From Gemmatimonadota bacterium (GTDB taxonomy: Bacteria > Gemmatimonadota > Gemmatimonadetes > Longimicrobiales > Gaopeijiaceae): DNA of 49,002 nt. The position numbers and the translations under genes are program-made. A model generated the notes under the pieces. It was not told the origin of the DNA and did no database searches. It saw only the letters and a list, made by a program, of their open reading frames with translations. The stretch is from positions 1 through 49,002 of the forward strand of contig DQPL01000025.1 in NCBI GenBank assembly GCA_015664885.1. The letters run 5' to 3'. Below are positions 1 through 7,340 of the stretch, one piece after another (position 1 is the stretch's first letter; every line of letters starts with the position of its first letter).

Positions 1-1051
1 ACCCGTACCATCTGGTGAAGACCTGCAGCGGACTGTCCGCCTCGATCTCCTCACCGTCCCCATTGAAGAGCAGTCCGTTCTCGATTCTTTCGCCGGTCGA
101 AAGATGCAGGACCCTGTCGTCCCACCAGACGCGGTCGGCGGTCGTGTAGTGTGCGATGAGCGCGTAGGCCGTCGGATCGTAATAGACCAGCACGGTTCGC
201 CCCTCGAACGTGTCGAGCAGCGCGCGGTCGTGCTCTTCCAGATTGGGCATCGCGTAGTACCTGGCCGCGGAGCCGTCCCAGATGCCGATCCCGAGCTCCA
301 TCGTCGGTCTGCGGTCGTCCTCTGCGCGGATCGTCCCCTTGAACTGCCCGCTAAGACCCCTCTCACCCAGGTTCGTCAGCCGTGAGAGCCACGTGCCAAC
401 CCGACGGCCAAGAGAGCGAACACCAGCGCCTCCGGGCGGACCAGATAGAGCGACCCTGGGGTGTTCGGAGATCGCCACGAGCGCTGCGTCATCTTGCGCG
501 AGTACCTGCCCCACCGTGCTATGCAGCACGTTGTAGAGCTCCAGCTTCTCGCCGGCGAGGGGCCCGTATATCGCCTCCCCCGTCATGTGATTCCAGTACG
601 TGCCGGTCTTCTCGTCGCTGAACAGGAAGAGCCCGTCGTACAGCCCGGCCAGCGCGAAGGAGCCGACCTCGTCATCGATGCGTGGGATCAGACCGATCCC
701 TGTATTGCAGATCACTCAGAAGGACACCATCCAGGGCTCTCCCCCCAGCTCTCCCTGAGCGATGTGGTGGTACGACATCTGTTCGGTCAGGAGGGCCAGA
801 CGCGTGTTGCCGCGCTTGAGGAGCAGGACGGCGGTGTCCTCGCCGACCCTCCCGTCATCGAGCGCGTCTTCGAGCGGCTCCATCTTCGTAATGGGGAACG
901 GATCGAACCCCCACACGTCACTGAGGATGGCACGGCCAGGCTCGAAGCCCGGGATTTGCTTCATCTCCTCTTGAGCCTCGGTGGAGCCGGCAAAGGCCAG
1001 CCCAGCCAGGGGGACCAGGAGAAGCGTGGAGCGGAGAGGCGTGATGCGGAT
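1..1051 (-). CDS. DUF3179-type exported protein, probable selenoprotein (3' end beyond window)
   Basis: The frame is open from about 1,130 to position 1 except for one TGA at 716-718. Before it the product reads LALLTEQMSYHHIAQ and GGEPWMVSF; after it VICNTGIGLIP, YWNHMTGEAIYGPLAGEKL, ELGIGIWDG and LQVFTRWYG. This follows the DUF3179 pattern, where the corresponding site is usually a CPLC-type CxxC, so the TGA takes the place of the first Cys and gives UxxC. The 5' end encodes a signal-peptide-like segment (RSTLLLVPLAGLAFAG) with no ATG, GTG or TTG in frame. I place the start at an ATC codon (1049-1051), which has GGAGG six bases upstream; the first in-frame ATG (964) would remove the signal peptide. 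Probably periplasmic and redox active; the family's function is not established. Only the extreme C-terminus seems to be missing. A decayed gene is the alternative, but both sides of the TGA are well conserved. Confidence 0.8.
684..718 (-). promoter_or_regulatory. Candidate Sec UGA codon with bacterial SECIS hairpin
   Basis: The TGA at 716-718 is followed, after 15 bases, by GGGATC-GGTCT-GATCCC (684-700). This is a perfect six-pair stem with a five-base GGUCU loop. The E. coli fdhF SECIS places the same GGUCU loop about 18 bases after its UGA, against 21 here, and SelB contacts that loop. The bulged U of the E. coli element is not obvious. The hairpin lies wholly inside the reading frame, as bacterial SECIS elements do. 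TGA is used as an ordinary stop by many other genes in the window, so general recoding of TGA is excluded. Confidence 0.75.
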
Positions 1052-1149
1052 GCGAGGCCTCCAGATGCTGGACGTACGGTGCGGTGCTGACGACCCATGA
1101 TGGAGGAGGCGACGGCGGAGGGCAACGTCGAATCAGTCCTCTTCAGACC

Positions 1150-2388
1150 TCAGGCCTCTTCGATGCGCACCTCGATGCGGGCGTGTGCGGCTCGCAGCGC
1201 GTTCTCTACGTGATCGGGGGTCTCCGCTCTGGCGAATAGGAATCCCAAGTAGCGTTTTCCCTCGGGAAGTGGGACGACAGTGTGGCCCAACGGGATGGTG
1301 ATCTCGAGTCCTTCGATGCCCGGCACCTCGAGCGCGGCTTCGAGCCCAACGACCTCGCGCAGGACTCCGGCCGCGGGGATTGGCAGCATCATGACCCCGG
1401 CAGCTCCGGGCTCTCGAAGAAAGTCGTCATGCGGCATGCCGAGCGAATGTCGCAGGATCAGCTCTTCCAAGCTTCCGCCGGGCTCGAACCTGAGGATTCT
1501 CGAGCAACGACCTCCGATGGAACGCGGGGCGATCTCGAGTAATGAGATGCGGTCGGCGTCCACACGCAACTCAGCGTGAATGGGGCCGTCACTGAGGCCG
1601 AGGTGCGCGGCGCACCGGCTGACCAGGGACACGATGTCCTCCTGGACTTGCTCCGGGAAACGCGAAGGAGTCACGAGGATGGTCTCCTCGAAGAATGGAC
1701 CGTCCATGAGGTCCGGCTTGTCCAGGACAGCCAGTGTGCGCAGCTCGCCCGCACTCACGATCCCTTCCAGCGCCACTTCCCGGCCCGGTAGGTAGGCCTC
1801 GATCAGGAGTTCCGACGCCAGCCGGCCGATGCGCCTGACCACGTCGTCTTGCTCCAGGATGCCGCGGATGCGCTGCCAAGCACGCACGAATTGCTCAGGC
1901 GTATCGACCCGAATCACACCGCGGCTGGCCGAGAGCGCGAGCGGCTTGAGTACACAGGGAAACTTGATCTTGGAAGCCACGGCGGCTGGCTCCTCGTCGA
2001 GCCGAGTCGTTCGGAACCAGGGCGACGAGAATCCGGCCTCCGAGAGTCGTTCCCGCATTAGGGCCTTGTTACGGGCGCACCGGACCGCCTGGCTCGGATG
2101 GTGCGTCAGCTCCAGGGCCTCGGACGCCGCCGCCGCCAGCGGCGTGAAGTCGTCCCCGGCGGCGACGATCGCCGCCAAGGGATAGTCAGCCGCGAAGCGC
2201 ACGATGGTCGCCGAAGATCGAGCGACGTCCCTGAAGCCGAGCGTGAGCGTGGCGCCTGGAGCGAAATCGGCCAGCGCCTGTCTGTGATTCGAACCGACCG
2301 TAACGTCTACACCAAGGCGCCGAGCTGCCTCGAGGAACGCCTCGGCTCGATAGGACGTGCGCGCGAAGAGGAGAAGAACCCTTGGCAA
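1150..2388 (-). CDS. ATP-grasp domain ligase of unknown substrate
   Basis: A 412-residue cytosolic protein. An N-terminal Rossmann-like segment (MPRVLLLFARTSYRAEAF) precedes an ATP-grasp core: FPCVLKPLALSASRGVIRV near residue 150 fits the nucleotide-binding lysine and loop, and HAELRVD with LLEIAPRSIGGR near 270-300 fits the metal-binding Glu/Asn-Arg region. Family members join a carboxylate to an amine or thiol through an acyl-phosphate, but nothing here fixes the substrates. The start is TTG, with GAGG six bases upstream. It begins 22 bases after nfuA and is probably co-transcribed with it. A carbamoyl-phosphate-synthase-like or carnosine-synthase-like ligase is possible. Confidence 0.85.
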   Translation of the reverse strand: MPRVLLLFARTSYRAEAFLEAARRLGVDVTVGSNHRQALADFAPGATLTLGFRDVARSSATIVRFAADYPLAAIVAAGDDFTPLAAAASEALELTHHPSQAVRCARNKALMRERLSEAGFSSPWFRTTRLDEEPAAVASKIKFPCVLKPLALSASRGVIRVDTPEQFVRAWQRIRGILEQDDVVRRIGRLASELLIEAYLPGREVALEGIVSAGELRTLAVLDKPDLMDGPFFEETILVTPSRFPEQVQEDIVSLVSRCAAHLGLSDGPIHAELRVDADRISLLEIAPRSIGGRCSRILRFEPGGSLEELILRHSLGMPHDDFLREPGAAGVMMLPIPAAGVLREVVGLEAALEVPGIEGLEITIPLGHTVVPLPEGKRYLGFLFARAETPDHVENALRAAHARIEVRIEEA

Positions 2389-2410
2389 ATCGCGCCTCTT
2401 CGAGTTTCCG

Positions 2411-3022
2411 CTACTTCTCCGAGGTGAAGTAGGGGCTATCGCCGGCTGAGTGATTGGTCACGTCTTCTATGCCTACGATTTCTGGCACCTGTTCTTTCAA
2501 AATGCGCTCGATCCCCTGGCTGAGCGTTACCGACGCCATTCCGCAGCCCTGGCAGCCGCCCCCCATCTGGAGGTAGACGATTTTGTCCCGCACCTCGACC
2601 AGCGTGACGTGCCCACCGTGCTGAGCCACTCCAGGGTTCACGTATTGTTCGATGACTTGCTGGACCCGGTCGGCAAGAGGGCCCTCCAGCGGCTTTGATC
2701 CAATGGGCGCCAGATTCGAGTTCTCCACCTTGAAGCCACTCTGCTGTAAGCTTTCGACCCAGTCGACGCTGGCACCATCGAGCAGCTTCGCGCTCTCCGG
2801 GTCCATCACCACCTCGAACCCTTGCTGGCCGAACACGAGATCCTCTTCGCACTTCTCCTGGTCGTCGATCAGAGTGATCTCGTAGCGAGGATCCAGCGGA
2901 CTCGGGCTGGAGACCTGGATGCGGACCGCGGGCGAGCTGTCACCGCCCATGTCGGCGAATCGCAGCACCGCGTCCCTCGCGAGGTCCGTAAACTTGATCG
3001 GTGACTGTGTTGTGTCGCTCAT
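2411..3022 (-). CDS. nfuA: NfuA-like Fe-S cluster carrier
   Basis: A 203-residue protein with two parts. Residues 1-105 resemble a degenerate A-type (HesB/IscA-like) domain (YEITLIDDQEKCEEDLVFG). Residues 113-195 are a NifU C-terminal domain with GGGCQGCGMASVTLSQGIE, giving the cluster-binding C157-x-x-C160. NfuA proteins accept a 4Fe-4S cluster and pass it to client enzymes in the cytosol. The length and domain order match E. coli NfuA. The gene starts six bases after the stop of the CDGSH gene, so the two are surely one transcript, which supports a shared role in cluster delivery or storage. Confidence 0.92.
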   Translation of the reverse strand: MSDTTQSPIKFTDLARDAVLRFADMGGDSSPAVRIQVSSPSPLDPRYEITLIDDQEKCEEDLVFGQQGFEVVMDPESAKLLDGASVDWVESLQQSGFKVENSNLAPIGSKPLEGPLADRVQQVIEQYVNPGVAQHGGHVTLVEVRDKIVYLQMGGGCQGCGMASVTLSQGIERILKEQVPEIVGIEDVTNHSAGDSPYFTSEK

Positions 3023-3028
3023 GGTGTC

Positions 3029-3676
3029 TCAGTCCGCCTCGAAGCCGATCGAGTTGTGGGTTCCGTCACAGAACGGCTTGTTCGCGGACCCGCCGCACCG
3101 ACAAAATGCACACGAGGCGCCCTCCGCGCTGGCCCCGTCGCTGCACAGGATCTTAACGGAACCTCGCACGAGCATGGGCCCATTGGCAGCGGGCGAGATT
3201 TCGAGAGCGTAGGTCTCGCCGCCCTCCGAGGGCTTGAGACGATTCTCTACGATCGTGCCGGCGTCAGCGAATCCGGCCTCGACGTGCGAGTTGTCGCAAA
3301 ACGGCTTGTCCTTCGAGTGCCCGCAGCGACAGAGCGCCACGCGCGTCTCGTCCAGCGTCTCGCCGCCGGGGAGAGCGATTCGTAGGCGGCCCGTGACATA
3401 GAGTGGTCCGTCGGCCTCGATGCACACGGTGTTGCTTGCCCTGGGCTGCTCCACCTTCCCATCCGTCCGGCGATAGTGCAAAGCGCCCGTGGGACAGCGC
3501 TCGATCGTGCGCATGAGGTCTGCCGCGCCCGCCTTGCTGGGATCGATCCACGGCCGGCGCTCCGCGTCGAACACGTCCGGCAGGCCGTGTATGCACTCCT
3601 CTGCATGGATGCAGCGCTTGAGGTCGTAATCGACGACCAACTCCTCGGCTTCGTAGGTGCGGATTTTTCGCGTCAC
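3029..3676 (-). CDS. Fer4_19 plus double-CDGSH iron-sulfur protein
   Basis: A 215-residue protein when started at the GTG (3674-3676) that precedes TRKIRTYEAEEL; the longer frame upstream crosses a terminator and is not credible. Residues 1-70 form a divergent mono-cluster ferredoxin domain with C22, C28 and C61. Residues 85-140 form one CDGSH domain (C116, C118, C127, H131) and 160-212 a second (C192, C194, C203, H207). The protein could therefore carry one Fe-S cluster and two 2Fe-2S CDGSH clusters. CDGSH proteins hold labile clusters with one His ligand and are linked to cluster transfer or redox sensing. It is the first gene of the run leading to nfuA. Confidence 0.9.
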   Translation of the reverse strand: MTRKIRTYEAEELVVDYDLKRCIHAEECIHGLPDVFDAERRPWIDPSKAGAADLMRTIERCPTGALHYRRTDGKVEQPRASNTVCIEADGPLYVTGRLRIALPGGETLDETRVALCRCGHSKDKPFCDNSHVEAGFADAGTIVENRLKPSEGGETYALEISPAANGPMLVRGSVKILCSDGASAEGASCAFCRCGGSANKPFCDGTHNSIGFEAD

Positions 3677-3704
3677 GTGGGGTCCTTTTCCTCGCGGCAG
3701 TGGC

Positions 3705-3743
3705 AAAAGAGAGCCCCGGCTCCCCATCGGGAAGCCGGGGCTC
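3705..3743 (-). terminator. Rho-independent terminator after the Cu monooxygenase gene
   Basis: An eleven-pair perfect inverted repeat (GAGCCCCGGCT / AGCCGGGGCTC, 3711-3721 and 3733-3743) with an 11-base loop. On the minus strand it is followed by TCTTTTG. It lies 18 bases beyond the stop of the gene at 3762-5096 and upstream of the CDGSH gene, so it separates the two units. Confidence 0.85.
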
Positions 3744-3761
3744 GGACATCTTACGCCGTGG

Positions 3762-5096
3762 TTACCGGCCTCTCCTGCCCTCCCTGGGGGTGGGGAAGTT
3801 CCCGTCACCCACTACGAAGGCGCTTTTCTCCATCTTGCGGAAGCTCATGTACCCTTGGGACATCTCCGCGTCCGTAGGCCGACCCCACTTCACGTCGACG
3901 GTCGGATCCGGATTGTTCGGGTTGTTCTCCGAGTTGTCCCACCAGAGCGTGAAGCGAAGCGTCGAGCCCGCCGGTATCTTGGGCGGCTCCGCGAACTTGT
4001 ACGTGTGCTGCCAGTTGAAAGCGTAGTTGGGCACGTGTAGCAGCGTCTCGTGCTTCCCATCCGGATACGTGATCTCGTAGAGGGCCGCCTTACCGCGCAG
4101 GTGCATGTGCGGCATGAAGCTCAGCAGCTCAACGTCCTCTTCGAACACGTACTCGCGAGATGCCGAGTGGCTACTGGCCCCGGCTGGGATCAAGAGGTCA
4201 CGGGGTGTGATGAAGAGATTGTCGCCGCCGGTGACGTGACGGATCTCCTCACCCGGCTCCTTGAAGATGATGCCTGCTTGGATGTTGGTGCAGACAGCGG
4301 TACCGGGGCCGGGCTCTTTATTGAAATGCATGTTGAACATGACGTCCCTCGGCCCTGCTCGTATCACCCGGCTATAACCGTCGTCATATACACGAGGCGC
4401 GGCGCCTGGAACCAGACCTCCGACCGCGGAAATGATGTGGTGGACCGCCGGTCCGTTGCGGTACTCGACCGACTTGATCCAACGATCCTCTGGAAGCATG
4501 TCGGCCGTGATCGTCGCGGGCAGGTCGACGTAGATGTCCCTGAGATCGTCGTCCAGGCAGTATTCTTCATTGAACTCGATGATGAGATCGGGCTCTCCGC
4601 GAGTCCAACCGTTCGATGCCGCGGCCGCGATGAGGAACCCCGGCACGGGCGGCGCGACAGCCGGATCTCCGGCCGGGGCGCCTCCCTCTGCCCACGCGAT
4701 CAACGTCGCCTTCTCGTGATCTTCGAGGATACGCTCGTTGGTGAACGTGCCCTTATGCATGTCCGCGGCAGACCAAGGCGGCATCCGGCCTTCCCTTACC
4801 GCCGACGCGATCATGCGGGCGCGTCGCCTCGCGTCGTCATATGTGAGCAGCGAGAAGGGCGCGACGTTTCCGCCCATGTTCATCCCCGAGTCCTGATGGC
4901 ACGTCGCGCAGTTCTCGTGAATGATGGGGAGAACCGCCCCGTAGAACGTGGGAGCGTCGCTCACCGCCGCTGCTTGATGGGCCGAAACGACTTGCGTCAC
5001 CTGGGCGCTGAGCGGTCCAGCCGAGGCCTGCACGACGAAGGCGAGAAGGATCAATAGAGCGAAATCGAGGGGTCTCGAACGGGTCGCAACTCGCAT
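3762..5096 (-). CDS. Secreted heme c-Cu2 monooxygenase (PHM-like)
   Basis: 444 residues from the ATG at 5096 (AGGAAGG upstream). A signal peptide covers about residues 1-32. A short cytochrome c domain follows with C63-x-x-C66-H67 and Met ligand candidates near M72/M74. The remainder resembles the copper type II ascorbate-dependent monooxygenase fold. The known PHM copper ligands can all be matched: HH at 219-220 and H257 for CuH, HxH at 330/332 and M412 (TDAEMSQGYMSF) for CuM. Such enzymes hydroxylate C-H bonds with O2 and two one-electron transfers. The fused heme domain suggests that electrons come from the respiratory chain instead of ascorbate. The substrate is unknown. A PAL-like lyase lies about 4.6 kb away at 9,691. 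Confidence 0.85.
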   Translation of the reverse strand: MRVATRSRPLDFALLILLAFVVQASAGPLSAQVTQVVSAHQAAAVSDAPTFYGAVLPIIHENCATCHQDSGMNMGGNVAPFSLLTYDDARRRARMIASAVREGRMPPWSAADMHKGTFTNERILEDHEKATLIAWAEGGAPAGDPAVAPPVPGFLIAAAASNGWTRGEPDLIIEFNEEYCLDDDLRDIYVDLPATITADMLPEDRWIKSVEYRNGPAVHHIISAVGGLVPGAAPRVYDDGYSRVIRAGPRDVMFNMHFNKEPGPGTAVCTNIQAGIIFKEPGEEIRHVTGGDNLFITPRDLLIPAGASSHSASREYVFEEDVELLSFMPHMHLRGKAALYEITYPDGKHETLLHVPNYAFNWQHTYKFAEPPKIPAGSTLRFTLWWDNSENNPNNPDPTVDVKWGRPTDAEMSQGYMSFRKMEKSAFVVGDGNFPTPREGRRGR

Positions 5097-5316
5097 CTCA
5101 GCACCTTCCTGTGGGGTGAGAGTCTGGTGTGCCGGCCAGGCGCCGCCAAAGCGTAGCAATGCCAACTTCAACCAATACCCACGGCGCGGCGCTGCCGCAA
5201 GGCGTCGAGGGGTTCTCACGTCGAACTGGCTAGACGGGCGGCAGCGCCACATATTCGCCGTGTGGGCCGGATTCGCAGGTTGTGAATCATGCCCGATCGG
5301 ACGACCGGAGGTGATC

Positions 5317-6348
5317 ATGAGATACTCGACTTCGCTGCTCGCGCTTTGCGTTGCGATTACGTCTCTCGCGACGGTTTCGCAGGCGGCGGCACAGGGCCCG
5401 GCAGCTGACGCCGGTCGTTGGGTCGTGCCGCGGACCGCAGAAGGGCATCCGGACCTGCAGGGGAACTGGACCAACGTGACGGTCACCCCGTTCCAACGCG
5501 CGGAAGACAAGGGCCCGGTCCTTACCTGGGATGAAGTAGCCGTGCTCGAAGGCAGGGCAGCGGCTCGAGTCGAAAGAGGCGCGCGCGCGAGCGACCCGGA
5601 CCGGGCGGCTCCGGCCGTCACCGGCAATACCGGCGGCTACAACAATGTCTATATCGATCGCGGCAAGATCGTGGCCATCGTCGACGGGCAACCCCGCAGC
5701 TCGCTGCTGACGACTCCCCCGGACGGGCGGATACCAGCTATGTCGCCGATGGGCGAGAAGCGCATGGAGGAGTACCGGGCTTTTCGTGCCCAGTTCGGCC
5801 CCTACGACAATCCGGAGACTCGGCCGCTCGGTGAGCGCTGCATGATGTCGTTCGGCTCGAGCGCCGGTCCCCCGATGATCCCCAACAATTTCTACAACAA
5901 CAACTACACGATCGTGCAGACCGCCGACTACGTGATGATCCAGACGGAGATGGTGCACGACACGCGGATCATCCGGTTGGGCGAGCCCGATCGGCTGCCC
6001 GAGCACATGCGTCCATGGATGGGCGACTCGTGGGGTCATTGGGAAGGCGACGTGCTCGTAGTCGAGACGACCAACATCAATCCGATGCAGACGTTCAGCC
6101 GCTTCCCGCCTTCGAAGGATCGCAAGGTGACGGAGCGCTTTTCCCGGGTCGACGAGGAGACTATCCTCTACGAGTTCACGATTGAGGATCCCGCGTATTC
6201 AGAGCTTTGGGGCGGTCAGATTCCGTTCAAGGCTTTCGACGACTTGCTGTACGAGTACTCTTGCCACGAAGGGAACTACGCGCTGGATAACATTCTCCGG
6301 GGCGCACGCTATCAAGAGAGGCAGGGAAACCAGCCCGAACAGAGGTGA
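5317..6348 (+). CDS. Uncharacterised exported protein (paralogue of 47,272 and 48,371)
   Basis: 343 residues from the ATG at 5317, which has GGAGG five bases upstream; longer upstream starts lack a signal peptide. Residues 1-25 are a signal peptide ending SQAAAQ. The mature protein opens with RWVVPRTAEGHPDLQGNW and has conserved blocks FYNNNYTIVQTADY, RPWMGDSWGHWEGD-LVVET and YEYSCHEGNYAL. The same blocks recur in the two proteins at 47,272 and 48,371. I do not recognise a named domain or an enzymatic motif. Similar secreted proteins with GHWEGDTLVVET-type motifs are common in Acidobacteriota and Gemmatimonadota. It begins a run with a DUF6152 protein, a c-type cytochrome and a PQQ dehydrogenase, so a periplasmic oxidative role is a reasonable guess only. 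A 220-bp divergent gap precedes it, in which I see no clear promoter. Confidence 0.85.
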   Translation: MRYSTSLLALCVAITSLATVSQAAAQGPAADAGRWVVPRTAEGHPDLQGNWTNVTVTPFQRAEDKGPVLTWDEVAVLEGRAAARVERGARASDPDRAAPAVTGNTGGYNNVYIDRGKIVAIVDGQPRSSLLTTPPDGRIPAMSPMGEKRMEEYRAFRAQFGPYDNPETRPLGERCMMSFGSSAGPPMIPNNFYNNNYTIVQTADYVMIQTEMVHDTRIIRLGEPDRLPEHMRPWMGDSWGHWEGDVLVVETTNINPMQTFSRFPPSKDRKVTERFSRVDEETILYEFTIEDPAYSELWGGQIPFKAFDDLLYEYSCHEGNYALDNILRGARYQERQGNQPEQR

Positions 6349-6353
6349 GAATC

Positions 6354-6809
6354 ATGCGATCAAGATCCGTTCTTTGCACAGCAGCAGTCGGCGCCTTGGC
6401 GCTTGTCATGTACGCGGTCCCGGCGGTGGCGCATCACGCCTTCGGTGCCGAGTTCGACGCGGACGCACCGATTCAGCTCACGGGTGAGATCGTGAAGCTT
6501 GAGTGGGTGAACCCTCACTCGTGGATTCACATCGAGATCACGAATGATGACGGCTCGAAGGAAGTGTGGATGGTCGAGGGCGGCACGCCGAATGTGCTCG
6601 TGCGACGCGGCCTCCGACGTGAGTGCTTGCCCCTCGGGACTACGCTCGTCGTCGACGGCTTTCAGACCAAGGACCTCACGCTCAAGCGTGCCAACGGCCG
6701 CGACGTGACGTTTCCAGACGGCAGGAAGTTCTTCCTAGGCTCGTCGGGAACCGGTGCGCCCGACGACGGGGCAGAGCAGCGGGGGCGCGGGACCGAGGGG
6801 AGATGCTGA
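6354..6809 (+). CDS. DUF6152 family exported protein
   Basis: 151 residues from the ATG at 6354, chosen over a GTG at 6345 because AGAGGTGAG sits at the right distance. The signal peptide ends near AVPAVAHHAF. The mature domain has the DUF6152 pattern: an early HH, LTGEIVKLEWVNPHSWIHIE, a GGTPNVLVRRG block and RDVTFPDGRKFFLGSSGTG. It is probably a small periplasmic beta-barrel or OB-like protein; function unknown. The tail is low-complexity (DDGAEQRGRGTEGRC). It starts six bases after the previous stop, so the two genes are co-transcribed, a pairing often seen between these families. Confidence 0.88.
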   Translation: MRSRSVLCTAAVGALALVMYAVPAVAHHAFGAEFDADAPIQLTGEIVKLEWVNPHSWIHIEITNDDGSKEVWMVEGGTPNVLVRRGLRRECLPLGTTLVVDGFQTKDLTLKRANGRDVTFPDGRKFFLGSSGTGAPDDGAEQRGRGTEGRC

Positions 6810-6837
6810 GGCACGCATCTGTAGGGACATCTATCGC

Positions 6838-7338
6838 GTGAGGCGTAGGCGCGGTACTGGGACCGGGCGAGCGGCAATCGCAGCGTCGATTGCCGTTCTT
6901 CTGGCCAGTGCCGCGCTTCCGTTTACTCTCGTGGCCCAGGAGCCGGAACCGGAGCCGGAACCGGAGCCGGATTCGGTGCCCTTCGCACGGCGTGTCGGCA
7001 CCATGAGCGACCTCATGGTGCAGATCATCTACCCGGCTTCGGACGCGATTTTCTACATCACCACGCGGACGCCCACCAGCTCCTCCGAGTGGACCGCGCT
7101 CGAGGGCACCACGCTGATGTTGGCCGAGTCGGCGAACCTGCTCATGATGCCGAGCCGGGCCAGAGGCCGCGAGCAATGGATGGAAGACGCCAAGCTGCTA
7201 CTCGAGGTCGGCGAGGCAGCGTTCTGGGCCGCCAAGGAACAGGACGTGGCAGCGCTCGAGGCGCTGAACGACCAGCTTTACCGGTCCTGCGTGCAGTGCC
7301 ACCGGAACTTTCGAACTGGCTACGGGAGACGTCGCTGA
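6838..7338 (+). CDS. Cytochrome c'-like periplasmic protein
   Basis: 166 residues from the GTG at 6838, which gives a basic start (RRRRGTGTGR) and a hydrophobic signal segment; upstream in-frame ATG starts would overlap the DUF6152 gene. After cleavage there is a Glu-Pro repeat and then about 120 residues with the helical pattern of a four-helix-bundle class II cytochrome. The heme motif C-V-Q-C-H lies near the C-terminus, as is usual for cytochrome c'. It may pass electrons from the neighbouring PQQ dehydrogenase, whose ATG lies two bases beyond this stop. The exact start is uncertain. Confidence 0.8.
   Translation: MRRRRGTGTGRAAIAASIAVLLASAALPFTLVAQEPEPEPEPEPDSVPFARRVGTMSDLMVQIIYPASDAIFYITTRTPTSSSEWTALEGTTLMLAESANLLMMPSRARGREQWMEDAKLLLEVGEAAFWAAKEQDVAALEALNDQLYRSCVQCHRNFRTGYGRRR
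6940..6969 (+). repeat. Short tandem Glu-Pro coding repeat
   Basis: A twelve-base unit, GAGCCGGAACCG, is repeated two and a half times and encodes EPEPEPEPEP right after the predicted signal-peptide cleavage site of the cytochrome c'-like protein. It probably forms a stiff spacer. The repeat length could vary by slippage in multiples that keep the frame. Confidence 0.8.
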
Positions 7339-7340
7339 TC

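Noticed and set aside
461-1090. Plus-strand open frame of 209 codons as an alternative to the DUF3179 gene
   Set aside because: The composition is the usual antisense pattern and there is no domain. The minus frame shows DUF3179 blocks on both sides of the TGA.
4050-5057. Plus-strand open frame of 335 codons
   Set aside because: Opposite the Cu monooxygenase gene, whose copper ligands and heme motif are intact.
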